Below, piece after piece: positions 9,694-17,340 of a stretch of 64,000 nt of DNA. Position numbers and translations under genes: made by a program. The number at the start of each line of letters is the position of its first letter. The first letter of the stretch is position 1. This stretch comes from Verrucomicrobiota bacterium (GTDB taxonomy: Bacteria > Verrucomicrobiota > Verrucomicrobiia > Opitutales > Opitutaceae): assembly GCA_023391285.1 (NCBI GenBank), contig JAEWBF010000125.1, forward strand, positions 23,020 to 87,019. The letters are read 5' to 3'. The notes beneath the pieces were generated by a model, which saw only the letters and a program-made list of their open reading frames with translations, was not told the origin of the DNA and searched no databases.

Positions 9694-10149
9694 TCATCCG
9701 GTGCCAAATTGCTCCCGCACGATCTTCAACGCCGGCTCCTGCAGCCCCGTCGAACTCCAACACAGGTCGCGCTCCACTTCGCAATCGATGCCCGCATCGA
9801 AAGCCGCAAACACCACGCCGAGCACACACGCATCCGTGTCCACGCCGCACACCAGCGCCTTCTTGATCCCCGCCGCCTTCAGCCGCTCGATCGCATTCGC
9901 ATCCAGGCCGTATCCGCGTTTCTCGATCACGATGTCGTCCGGTCCCGTCTCGATGATCAGCTCCGTCTCGGGCAAACCGCGCATGCACGAGGTCCGCTTC
10001 AACTTCCGATAGAACAACGTTTCCGTGTCGTTCACGAACTTCGTGAACACCCGCCGCGGAAACGTCCGCGCGCGCTCCTCGATCTTGCGGATCAACTCCT
10101 CGGGAATGGGAAAGGCTTTTTGCAGGTCGACGATGATGATGGCGTCCAT
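9694..10149 (-). CDS. Isochorismatase-like cysteine hydrolase
   Basis: A 151-residue protein of the isochorismatase-like cysteine hydrolase fold. The start at 10149 (MDAIIIVDLQKAFPIPEELI) is the natural one, because the open frame upstream holds a hairpin and low-complexity residues. The early Asp in VDLQKAF, the Lys in IEKRGYGL and the Cys in GVDTDACVLGVVFAAFD are candidates for the family's Asp-Lys-Cys triad. The fold serves nicotinamidases, isochorismatases and many amidases, so the substrate cannot be named. It is shorter than the roughly 180-210 residues usual for nicotinamidase. A terminator-like hairpin sits 20 bases upstream of the start codon. It is divergent from the flavoprotein gene at 10319. 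Confidence 0.85.
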   Translation of the reverse strand: MDAIIIVDLQKAFPIPEELIRKIEERARTFPRRVFTKFVNDTETLFYRKLKRTSCMRGLPETELIIETGPDDIVIEKRGYGLDANAIERLKAAGIKKALVCGVDTDACVLGVVFAAFDAGIDCEVERDLCWSSTGLQEPALKIVREQFGTG

Positions 10150-10159
10150 GGGAAACGAA

Positions 10160-10194
10160 GACGAAAAAGCGCCTGAGAGCGAAAGCTCAGGCGC
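10160..10194 (-). promoter_or_regulatory. Terminator-like hairpin in the leader of the cysteine hydrolase gene
   Basis: Read on the minus strand, a 9-bp perfect stem (GCGCCTGAG pairing with CTCAGGCGC, at 10186-10194 and 10169-10177) with an 8-base loop is followed at once by TTTTT. The structure ends about 20 bases before the ATG at 10149. No minus-strand gene lies upstream for it to terminate, because the neighbour at 10319 runs the other way. It therefore most likely acts in the leader of the hydrolase gene as an attenuator or transcription brake. The role is inferred. Confidence 0.6.
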
Positions 10195-10318
10195 AAGGGA
10201 AGGGGAAACAGCGGAGCCATCATAGACCCAGCCGCACCGTGATGTTCCCGACCGTCTCAACCGTTTTCGCCCGGCGTCTCCGGCCGAACCCGCTGCATCG
10301 AACCTTGTCCCTCCCTCG

Positions 10319-11257
10319 ATGCCCACCGCCGCCGCCCCTGAAGCCGCCGCCCCGCCGCTCTTTGACGTCGCCATCGTCGGCGGCGGCCCCGCCGGCCTCA
10401 ACGCCGCCCTGATCCTCGGCCGTTGCGGTCGCCGCGTGCTCGTCTTCGATTCCGGCAAGCCCCGCAACGCGCACGCGCGCGCGCTCCACGGTTACCTCAC
10501 CCGCGACGGCACCCACCCGATCGAACTCCGCGCCCTCGGCCGCCAACAACTCGACGCCTATCCGTCCATCGAAATTCGCGACATCGAGATCCGCACCATC
10601 TATCGCCGCGAAAACCGTTTCGAACTCATCCCTGTTTCCGCTCCACCGGTCTCCGCCCGCATCGTCCTCCTCGCCACCGGCCGCATCGACCACGTCCCAC
10701 CCAAACCCGGTTTCTCCACCTTCTATGGCCACGGCGTTCACCATTGCCCGTATTGCGACGGCTGGGAACACCGCAACGAGCCCATCGTCATCCACGGCCA
10801 CGGGGAAAACGCCTTCGACCAAGCCCTGCTCCTCCTCGTCTGGAGCCGCAACGTCGTCATCTGCACCGATGGTCCTTCGCACTTCACGCCCGCCCAAACC
10901 GAAAAACTCCGCGCCAACGGTATCCCCATCGTCGAATCCGAAATCGTCGAACTCCGCGGCGACTCCGATGGCATGCTCGCCGCGGTCGTCTTCCGCGACC
11001 GCGACCCGCTTCCCTGCCGCGCGCTGTTTTTCTGTTCCGACTGCGAGCAAAAATCCGAACTCCCCGAAAACCTCGGCTGCGAACTCGACGACGAAGGCTC
11101 CGTCAAATGCAACGGCCACGCCGCCACCAACGTTCCCGGCCTCTACGTCGCCGGCAACGTCCGCGGCGGCATCCACCTCGCCATCGTTGCCGCCGCCGAA
11201 GGCGCCGAAGCCGCCATCGCCATCAACCGCGCCCTCCACGAAGCCGACCTCCGCTGA
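10319..11257 (+). CDS. Thioredoxin-reductase-like FAD/NAD(P) oxidoreductase
   Basis: A 312-residue flavoprotein of the thioredoxin reductase-like class II pyridine nucleotide-disulfide family. An N-terminal FAD site reads DVAIVGGGPAGLNAAL (about 16-31). The redox pair is CPYC in GVHHCPYCDGWE (about 140-150), a spacing matching the CxxC of thioredoxin reductases. A second FAD motif near the C terminus reads NVPGLYVAGNVRGGIHLAI. The region where the NADPH site is expected has HGHGENAFDQALLLL, a departure from the usual GGGDSA, so electron donor preference is uncertain. Length is typical. The ATG at 10319 follows a divergent intergenic region. It may be a low-molecular-weight thiol or ferredoxin-linked reductase rather than the main TrxB. 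Confidence 0.85.
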   Translation: MPTAAAPEAAAPPLFDVAIVGGGPAGLNAALILGRCGRRVLVFDSGKPRNAHARALHGYLTRDGTHPIELRALGRQQLDAYPSIEIRDIEIRTIYRRENRFELIPVSAPPVSARIVLLATGRIDHVPPKPGFSTFYGHGVHHCPYCDGWEHRNEPIVIHGHGENAFDQALLLLVWSRNVVICTDGPSHFTPAQTEKLRANGIPIVESEIVELRGDSDGMLAAVVFRDRDPLPCRALFFCSDCEQKSELPENLGCELDDEGSVKCNGHAATNVPGLYVAGNVRGGIHLAIVAAAEGAEAAIAINRALHEADLR

Positions 11258-11270
11258 GCTCCCAAAAACT

Positions 11271-11297
11271 TGTCATTCTGAGCGAAGCGGAGAATCC
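11271..11297 (+). repeat. Dispersed repeat TGTCATTCTGAGCGAAGCGG
   Basis: A short intergenic sequence starting TGTCATTCTGAGCGAAG and ending GAGAATCC, lying between the flavoprotein stop and the second TonB receptor. I recognise this as a motif scattered in many bacterial genomes. Only one copy is in this window, so the repeat status rests on recall. It sits 34 bases before the receptor start and could affect its leader. Confidence 0.5.
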
Positions 11298-11330
11298 AGT
11301 TGGACCCTCGCGCGTCCTCACACCACCCGA

Positions 11331-13466
11331 ATGTCTCTTTTTCACTCACATCCGTCCTGGAGGCGCGGTGCCCCCACCGCGCTCTGCGCTTTCGCCTTGT
11401 CCATCGCTCCCGCCTCCTTCGCGCAGCCCACCAACTCCGCGCCCCTCGCCGAACAACTCTCCCCGCTCACCATCACCGCCGTGCGCGCCCTCGACGCCGC
11501 CACGCCCGTTCCTTTCGCCACCACCACCGTCGACGCTGCCACGCTTCGCCGTTCGCCCAACATCTCCGTCGACGGCGCTCTCCGCGGCATCGCCGGCTTT
11601 AGCCTCTTCCGCCGCACCGACAGCCTCGTCGCTCATCCCACCGCCCAAGGCGTCTCGCTCCGCGGCCTCGGCCCCAGCGGCGCCAGCCGTTCGCTCATTT
11701 TGTTGGACGGCGTTCCGCTCAACGACCCCTTCGGCGGCTGGGTCGCCTGGTCCAAAGTCCCGCGTGAATCGCTCGCCGCCATCGAACTCGTCCCGGGCGC
11801 CGGCGGCACCGCCTGGGGCAACGCCGCGCTCGGCGGCGTGATCCAGCTTTTCACCGAATCTCCCGCCACGCCGCGCCAACGTTTCGCCGCGCGTGCTGGA
11901 AGTTTCGATACATGGGACGTCGAAGCGCAGCTCGCCGCTCCCGTCGGCACCGGCTCCGCCCAATTCCTCGGCCGCAGCTTTTCCACCCACGGCTACTTCA
12001 CCGTCGCCCCCGAACGCCGCGGCCCGATCGACGCCCGCGCCGGTAGTCGCGCGCGCTGGGGCACCCTGCGTTTTCGCCAGCCTTTCGGCGCCGACGAAAA
12101 CACCGTCGCCACGCTCACCGTCCGCCGCTTCGCCGAAGACCGCGCGAACGGAACGCCTTACCAACAAAACACCACCGACGAATCCTTCGCGTCCGTCGCC
12201 CTCGATTCGCGCTTCTCCGCATCCTTCCGCTGGAACGCCACCGCCTACGCCCAAAGCCAGTCCTTCAGCAGCACCTTCAGCTCCGTCAACGCCTCGCGCA
12301 CCGCCGAGACACCCGCGTCCAACCAGTTCGACGTCCCCGCCACCGCCATCGGCGCCGCGTGGGTAGGGGAGTGGACGCCCGACGCAAACGCGCTCACCAC
12401 CTTCGGCCTCGACGCTCGCGACGTCCGCGGCGAAACGCGCGAAGAATCCGCTTTCTCCAATGGCGTCTTCACCCGCCAGCGCTACGCCGGCGGCCGCCAA
12501 ACCATCGCCGGCGCCTTCGTCATGCACAGCCGCACGCTCGCGCCCGATCTCCGCGTCGCGCTCGGCGTTCGCGCCGACACCTGGCGCGAATCCGACGGAC
12601 ACCGCCGCGACTACCTCAGCGACGCTCCCGCCGGCGACGAACGTTTTCCCTCACGCCGCGGCGAAGCCCTCAGCCCGTCCGCCGGACTTTCCTACGACGT
12701 ATCCGAAAATCTGCGACTCCACGCCGCCGCGCAGCGCGCTTTCCGTCGTCCCACGCTCAACGAACTCTACCGCCCGTTCCGCGTGGGCAACGTGATCACC
12801 GACGCCAACCCCGCTCTCCGCACCGAAACCGTCACCAGCGGCGAACTCGGTTTCACCTTTGTAGGGCGGGGTCTCCCGACCCCGCGGTTCACCCTCGACG
12901 CCACGCTCTTCTGGAACGAGCTCCGCGACGCCGTCGGCAACGTCACTATCGCCGAAGGTCCCGGCACGTTCCCCGGCATCGGCTTCGTTCCCGCCGGCGG
13001 CGAAGGTCGCCGCCGCCTCAACCTCGATCGCACCCGCGTCCGCGGCCTGTCCTTGTCCGGCGAATACACCGTTTCCGACGCCCTCTCGTTCCACGCCAAC
13101 TATCTCTACAACGACGCCACCGTCACGCGCGCGACGGTCGCGCCGCACCTAGCCGGCCTCCGCCTCGCCCAGGTTCCCCGCCACACCGCCTCCGCCGGTC
13201 TCACGTTCAACGTCAACCGCGTCACGTTCTCCTCGCGCATCCGCTACCTCGGCGCACAATACGAGGACGACCAAAACACCCTCCGTCTCGCTCCGGCTAC
13301 CGTCGTCGACCTCTCCCTCACCGCCACGCTCACGCCGCACCTCGAACTCTTCGCCACCGCCGAAAACCTCTTCGACGAACGCATCGAAACCGGCCGCTCC
13401 TCCGACAACCTCTTCAACCTCGGCACCCCCCGCCTCGGCCTCCTCGGCCTCCGCCTGACCTACTAG
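11331..13466 (+). CDS. TonB-dependent receptor
   Basis: A 711-residue outer-membrane receptor. The ATG at 11331 begins MSLFHSHPSWRRGAPTAL followed by a signal peptide ending near ASFAQP; the longer open frame upstream belongs to sequence overlapping the flavoprotein gene. LTITAVRALD marks the TonB-box/plug start. The plug continues with VSLRGLGPSGASRSLILLDG and a beta-barrel follows to the C-terminal aromatic residue. The receptor resembles vitamin B12 or siderophore receptors in length and plug style (BtuB-like), but no cobalamin riboswitch was recognised upstream. Residues about 511-518 (VGRGLPTP) are encoded by a palindromic repeat also seen between genes elsewhere in the window, so a mobile repeat seems to sit in frame in a barrel loop. 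Confidence 0.9.
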   Translation: MSLFHSHPSWRRGAPTALCAFALSIAPASFAQPTNSAPLAEQLSPLTITAVRALDAATPVPFATTTVDAATLRRSPNISVDGALRGIAGFSLFRRTDSLVAHPTAQGVSLRGLGPSGASRSLILLDGVPLNDPFGGWVAWSKVPRESLAAIELVPGAGGTAWGNAALGGVIQLFTESPATPRQRFAARAGSFDTWDVEAQLAAPVGTGSAQFLGRSFSTHGYFTVAPERRGPIDARAGSRARWGTLRFRQPFGADENTVATLTVRRFAEDRANGTPYQQNTTDESFASVALDSRFSASFRWNATAYAQSQSFSSTFSSVNASRTAETPASNQFDVPATAIGAAWVGEWTPDANALTTFGLDARDVRGETREESAFSNGVFTRQRYAGGRQTIAGAFVMHSRTLAPDLRVALGVRADTWRESDGHRRDYLSDAPAGDERFPSRRGEALSPSAGLSYDVSENLRLHAAAQRAFRRPTLNELYRPFRVGNVITDANPALRTETVTSGELGFTFVGRGLPTPRFTLDATLFWNELRDAVGNVTIAEGPGTFPGIGFVPAGGEGRRRLNLDRTRVRGLSLSGEYTVSDALSFHANYLYNDATVTRATVAPHLAGLRLAQVPRHTASAGLTFNVNRVTFSSRIRYLGAQYEDDQNTLRLAPATVVDLSLTATLTPHLELFATAENLFDERIETGRSSDNLFNLGTPRLGLLGLRLTY
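12861..12885 (+). repeat. In-frame GTAG-type palindrome inside the TonB receptor
   Basis: GTAGGGC followed by an inverted repeat with arms GCGGGGTC and GACCCCGC around TCCC. Nearly the same 25 bases occur intergenically at 35913-35937. Here the copy is translated as VGRGLPTPR in the receptor barrel without breaking the frame. Confidence 0.8.
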
Positions 13467-13520
13467 CGCCGCCCCCCGCCCCGGTCTCCTCCCGCGCCCC
13501 CGTCTCCTCGCCCAACCACA

Positions 13521-13541
13521 GTGTAACCTAATAGGTTACAC
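13521..13541 (+). repeat. 21-bp GTGTAACCTA palindrome, copy 1
   Basis: Perfect palindrome with 10-bp arms GTGTAACCTA and TAGGTTACAC around a single A. It lies in the intergenic stretch after the TonB receptor, 24 bases before a second identical copy. Copies 3 and 4 are inside oleC and oleD. Confidence 0.9.
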
Positions 13542-13565
13542 CTCTTTCGAGGGAGAACAGCCAAA

Positions 13566-13586
13566 GTGTAACCTAATAGGTTACAC
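13566..13586 (+). repeat. 21-bp GTGTAACCTA palindrome, copy 2
   Basis: Identical to the copy at 13521-13541, centre to centre 45 bases away. Both stand upstream of the radical SAM gene, so a role as paired operators for that gene is an alternative to the mobile-repeat reading. Confidence 0.9.
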
Positions 13587-13729
13587 ATTCCCCCTTGTCG
13601 TAGGTGGTGTCGACCCGCTCGATTTTGCGCGTAACTCTCACCCGTAAAACCCTCTGCGCGCGTCCCCGAAATTCCACTACGCCGCGCCTTGCCGTCCGCC
13701 TCTGCCGCCCCACGTTGCGAGCCCCTCGC

Positions 13730-14989
13730 ATGGACCTGCAGCAGAAGCTCACCATCCTCGCCGACGCCGCTAAATACGATGCTTCTTGCGCCAGCAGCGG
13801 CACCACCCTGCGCAACTCCCGCGAGTCCGGCGGCATCGGCTCCACCACGCCCGCCGGCATCTGCCACAGCTACACGCCCGACGGTCGCTGCGTCTCACTG
13901 CTCAAGATTCTCCTCACCAATTACTGCACCTACGACTGCCTCTATTGCGTAAACCGCGTTTCGAGCGCCGTCCCGCGCGCCCGCTTCACGCCCGACGAGG
14001 TCGTGAAACTCACCCTCGATTTCTACCGCCGTAATTACATCGAGGGTCTCTTCCTCAGCTCGGGCATCATCCGCAATCCCGACTATACGATGGAACAAGT
14101 CGTCGCCGTCGCGCGCACGCTCCGCGAAGTCCACGGCTTCAAGGGCTACATCCATCTCAAAACCATCCCCGAAGCCTCGCAGGCGCTCATCGACGAGGCT
14201 GGCCGCTGGGCCGATCGCATCAGCATCAACGTCGAGCTGCCCACGCCCGCCGACCTTCAACAGCTCGCCCCCGAGAAAAACCAAGCGCGTATCGAAACGG
14301 CCATGACAGCGATCCGCGCGCGCATCGACCAATCGAAAGCCGAGCGCAGCGAAAGCCCGAAAGCGCCCTCCTTCGCTCCCGGCGGCCAAAGCACGCAAAT
14401 GATCGTCGGCGCCACCGATGCCTCCGATGCCACCATTCTCTCTCGCGCTTCCACGCTCTATCAACGTCAGCGCTTGCGCCGGGTTTACTACTCCGCCTTC
14501 AGCCCGATCCCCGACGCGTCCCGCAAACTCCCGCTCGGCGCTCCGCCGCTCGTCCGCGAACATCGCCTCTACCAGGCCGACTGGCTGATGCGCTTCTACG
14601 AATTTCGCGTCGACGAAATCACCACGTCCGCCGCGCCCAATCTCGATCTCTCCGTCGACCCAAAACTCAGCTGGGCCCTCCGCAACCGTCAGCACTTCCC
14701 CATCAACCTCAACCGCGCCCCGCGCCACCTTCTGCTCCGCGTCCCCGGTCTCGGCGTCAAAACCGTCGATCGTCTCCTGCAAGCCCGCCGCTGGCACACG
14801 ATCCGCCTCCACGATCTCACGCGCCTCCGCGTTTCGTTGAAAAAAGTCATGCCCTTTATCGAGACCGTCGACCACCACCCGCAGCGTGGCGTGCTCGAAG
14901 ACGACAACCTCCGCGCCCGTTTCGCCGCTCCACTCGAACAACTCGATCTCTTCGCCACCGCGCCCAGCACGCTGACGACCGAGTTCTAA
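13730..14989 (+). CDS. Radical SAM protein linked to UdgX (putative DNA modification/repair)
   Basis: A 419-residue radical SAM protein of the family that is regularly encoded beside uracil-DNA glycosylase-like proteins (the SAM-link-UDG family). The start MDLQQKLTILADAAKYDASC at 13730 matches the family N terminus; the frame is open further upstream but crosses the palindromes. The iron-sulfur site is CTYDCLYC (CX3CX2C, near residue 65), preceded by a conserved SGTTLRNSRESGG. The C terminus carries helix-hairpin-helix-like sequence LLLRVPGLGVKTVDRLLQA, suggesting DNA binding. The UdgX fusion gene starts 25 bases downstream, implying one operon. The reaction is not known to me; a nucleobase modification or repair step is inferred from the partner. 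Confidence 0.9.
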   Translation: MDLQQKLTILADAAKYDASCASSGTTLRNSRESGGIGSTTPAGICHSYTPDGRCVSLLKILLTNYCTYDCLYCVNRVSSAVPRARFTPDEVVKLTLDFYRRNYIEGLFLSSGIIRNPDYTMEQVVAVARTLREVHGFKGYIHLKTIPEASQALIDEAGRWADRISINVELPTPADLQQLAPEKNQARIETAMTAIRARIDQSKAERSESPKAPSFAPGGQSTQMIVGATDASDATILSRASTLYQRQRLRRVYYSAFSPIPDASRKLPLGAPPLVREHRLYQADWLMRFYEFRVDEITTSAAPNLDLSVDPKLSWALRNRQHFPINLNRAPRHLLLRVPGLGVKTVDRLLQARRWHTIRLHDLTRLRVSLKKVMPFIETVDHHPQRGVLEDDNLRARFAAPLEQLDLFATAPSTLTTEF

Positions 14990-15014
14990 GTTTTCGAACG
15001 CCTATCCGCCGCCC

Positions 15015-16430
15015 ATGACCGAGCTCGCGTTCGACGGCACGTTCGCCGGCTGGAAGACCGTCGCCCGTCACGCCCTCGCGCAAAACCTCGCGCCCGCCGA
15101 CGTCCGCTGGATCGACCGCCGCTCCCAGCAATCCGAACTTGCGCTCGCGGCCGTCGACACACCGCCCGACGCGCCCACACCCGCTTCACCGGCGACCTTC
15201 CGTGTCCCACGCGACTTCATCGCTCTCGCCACGCACGTCGCCTGCCACCGCGACGAATCCCGCTGGCCGCTTCTCTACCGCGTGCTCTGGCGGCTCACGC
15301 ACGACGAACCTCACCTGCTCGAAATCCCCCTCGACCCCGACATCGCCGCGCTCCACGCCCTCGCGAAAGCCGTCCGACGCGAGATCCACAAAACCCACGC
15401 GTTCGTCCGCTTCCGCGAAGTCACCACCGACGCTGGCCCGTGGTTCGTCGCGTGGTTCGAACCGCAACACCACATTCTCGAAGCCGCCGCTCCGTTCTTC
15501 GTCGACCGCTTCGCCGCGATGCGCTGGTCGATTCTCACGCCCGAACAGTGCGCGCACTGGGACGGCCACACGCTCACGTTCACCGCCGGCGTCGATCGCA
15601 ACGCTGCGCCCGCCTCCGACGCCGCCGAAGACCTCTGGCGCACGTATTACTCCAGCATCTTCAACCCCGCCCGAGTCAAAGTCGGCGCCATGCTCAACGA
15701 GATGCCGCGCCATTACTGGAAAAATCTCCCCGAAACCTCCGCCATCCCGGCGCTCCTCGCCGAAGCCGCCCCGCGCTCACACGCGATGATCGCCGCTAGC
15801 GAGGCGCAACGCGTCCGCGCTTCCGACTTTTCCGCCGCGCCCATCCCGCACACCACCGATCTCACGATCCTCCGCGACGCCGCTGCGACGTGCCGCGCGT
15901 GTCCGCTCTGGCGCAACGCCACCTGCACCATCTTCGGCGAAGGTCCACCCCATGCCCGCATCTTCGTCGTCGGCGAACAACCCGGCGACCAGGAAGACCG
16001 CACGGGCAAACCTTTCGTCGGACCCGCCGGCCAGCTTTTCGATCGCGCGCTCCGCGCCGCCGGCGTCGCCCGCGAAACGCTCTACGTCACCAACGCCGTC
16101 AAACACTTCAAGTGGGAGCCCCGCGGCAAACGCCGCCTCCATCAAAAACCCAACGCCCGCGAAATCGCCGCCTGCCGCCCCTGGCTCGAAGCCGAGCTCC
16201 GCGCCGTCCAACCCAACCTCATCGTCTGCCTCGGCGCCACCGCCGCCCAATCCGTTCTCGGCGAATCCCTCCGCGTCACCGAATCTCGCGGTCAAAAACT
16301 TCCCACCTCCTACGGCGCTCCCGCGCTTATCACCGTCCACCCGTCCTCCCTCCTGCGTCTCCCCGCCGACGCCGACCCCACCGCAGCCTTCAACTCCTTC
16401 GTCTCCGACCTCCGCCGAATAAAAGGGTAG
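15015..16430 (+). CDS. udgX: DUF4130 - UdgX fusion, uracil-DNA crosslinking glycosylase
   Basis: A 471-residue two-part protein. Residues 1 to about 265 match the DUF4130 domain found with the radical SAM partner (TYYSSIFNPARVKVGAMLNE). The C-terminal 200 residues are a family-4-like uracil-DNA glycosylase with cluster cysteines in TCRACPLW, AACRPWL and IVCLGATA. Motif A is GEQPGDQED (about 318) and the later active-site motif is TVHPSSLLR. The insert KRRLHQKP (about 372) is the UdgX signature. In UdgX proteins the His of this loop forms a covalent bond with the abasic sugar, so the enzyme stays on uracil-containing DNA. All hallmarks are intact. The TAG stop is the left edge of a palindromic repeat. 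Confidence 0.9.
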   Translation: MTELAFDGTFAGWKTVARHALAQNLAPADVRWIDRRSQQSELALAAVDTPPDAPTPASPATFRVPRDFIALATHVACHRDESRWPLLYRVLWRLTHDEPHLLEIPLDPDIAALHALAKAVRREIHKTHAFVRFREVTTDAGPWFVAWFEPQHHILEAAAPFFVDRFAAMRWSILTPEQCAHWDGHTLTFTAGVDRNAAPASDAAEDLWRTYYSSIFNPARVKVGAMLNEMPRHYWKNLPETSAIPALLAEAAPRSHAMIAASEAQRVRASDFSAAPIPHTTDLTILRDAAATCRACPLWRNATCTIFGEGPPHARIFVVGEQPGDQEDRTGKPFVGPAGQLFDRALRAAGVARETLYVTNAVKHFKWEPRGKRRLHQKPNAREIAACRPWLEAELRAVQPNLIVCLGATAAQSVLGESLRVTESRGQKLPTSYGAPALITVHPSSLLRLPADADPTAAFNSFVSDLRRIKG

Positions 16431-16451
16431 GGCGCGTTGTCCCAACGCGCC
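16428..16451 (+). repeat. GTAG palindrome at the udgX stop codon
   Basis: TAG (the udgX stop) followed by arms GGCGCGTTG and CAACGCGCC with a TCC loop. It belongs to the GTAG/GTGG palindrome family seen at several stop codons in this window. Confidence 0.8.
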
Positions 16452-16460
16452 GTCCCGGCT

Positions 16461-16478
16461 CCCCTCTAAAAAGAGGGG
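16461..16478. terminator. Possible bidirectional terminator / repeat between udgX and queC
   Basis: Arms CCCCTC and GAGGGG flank TAAAAA. Followed by GCCCGAAGGGCGGGG, it resembles another common dispersed repeat. It lies between two convergent genes, which suits a two-way terminator, but no long T-run is present. Confidence 0.4.
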
Positions 16479-16535
16479 TGCCCGAAGGGCGGGGTGTGTC
16501 CAAACGCCTCGCCCACCAAGTTCAGCCCCCGCCCA

Positions 16536-17240
16536 TCAACGCCCACCTCCGTCCGCCCGCCGCGGCCTCTCCGGAATCTCCGGCTCCGCCTCATACACCG
16601 TCGGATCCACAAGTCCGGCCTCCCGAAACGCCTCTCGTCGCTCCACACACGTGCCGCACTTCCCGCAGTGCACCGCGCCGCCTTTGTAACACGACCACGT
16701 CCGCGCAAAATCCACGCCCAGCCGCGCCCCCTCGGCCGCGATCTGCGCCTTGTTCATCGCGATAAACGGCCGCAACAGCTCCACGTTCGCATACGTCCCC
16801 AGCCGCATCGCCTCGCCCATCGCGCGCATGAACTCCTCCCGGCAGTCCGGATAGATGGCGTGATCGCCCCCGTGCGCCGCGATCACCACTCCCGTCGCCC
16901 CCACGCTCTCCGCAAACCCGCCCGCGATCGACAACAGGATCGCATTCCGAAACGGCACCACCGTCTGTTTCATGTTCTCCGCTTCGTAGTGCCCTTCCGG
17001 AATCTCCCCGCCGCTCTTCAATAAATCCGACGCGAACAATCGATTAACAAATTCCAGCGCAATCACCTCGTGCCGCACGCCGAGCTTCGCCGCATGTTCC
17101 GCCGCAAAAGGGAGTTCGCGATGATTGTGCTTTGCCCCGTAGTCAAAACTCGCCACCGCGCTCACGCGATGCGCCCGCGCCGCCCAGTAGAGCGCCGCCA
17201 CCGAATCCATCCCCCCGGAACAAAGCACCACCACATTCAT
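16536..17240 (-). CDS. queC: 7-cyano-7-deazaguanine synthase QueC
   Basis: A 234-residue enzyme that uses ATP and ammonia to convert 7-carboxy-7-deazaguanine to preQ0, for queuosine or deazaguanine DNA modification. The ATG at 17240 (MNVVVLCSGGMDSVAALYWA) places the PP-loop SGGMDS at the N terminus as usual; an upstream start adds 9 unneeded residues. GGDHAIYPDCREEF is the family substrate loop. The zinc site reads SCYKGGAVHCGKCGTC (about 187-202). No other queuosine gene is in the window, so it is a stand-alone copy here. It is convergent with udgX and separated from it by repeats. Confidence 0.93.
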   Translation of the reverse strand: MNVVVLCSGGMDSVAALYWAARAHRVSAVASFDYGAKHNHRELPFAAEHAAKLGVRHEVIALEFVNRLFASDLLKSGGEIPEGHYEAENMKQTVVPFRNAILLSIAGGFAESVGATGVVIAAHGGDHAIYPDCREEFMRAMGEAMRLGTYANVELLRPFIAMNKAQIAAEGARLGVDFARTWSCYKGGAVHCGKCGTCVERREAFREAGLVDPTVYEAEPEIPERPRRADGGGR

Positions 17241-17301
17241 CGTTTGTGTCGCTCCAAGAAGACGCAAATTCCGTCAAAGATAAAGTCCTGACCCGGTTTG
17301 G

Positions 17302-17333
17302 CTTCTTGCGACTTCTGCGCCTTTTTGCGGCTC
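17302..17333 (+). repeat. Dispersed CTTTTTGCGGCT repeat, copy 1
   Basis: CTTCTTGCGACTTCTGCG followed by CCTTTTTGCGGCTC directly precedes the deacetylase-like gene. A close relative lies just before the membrane-protein gene at 27487. Both sit within 10 bases of a start codon. Confidence 0.6.
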
Positions 17334-17340
17334 TTGTCCC

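Noticed and set aside
11258..11330. Cobalamin riboswitch before the BtuB-like TonB receptor
   Set aside because: The gap is only 73 bases and shows a common dispersed repeat instead of conserved riboswitch boxes.
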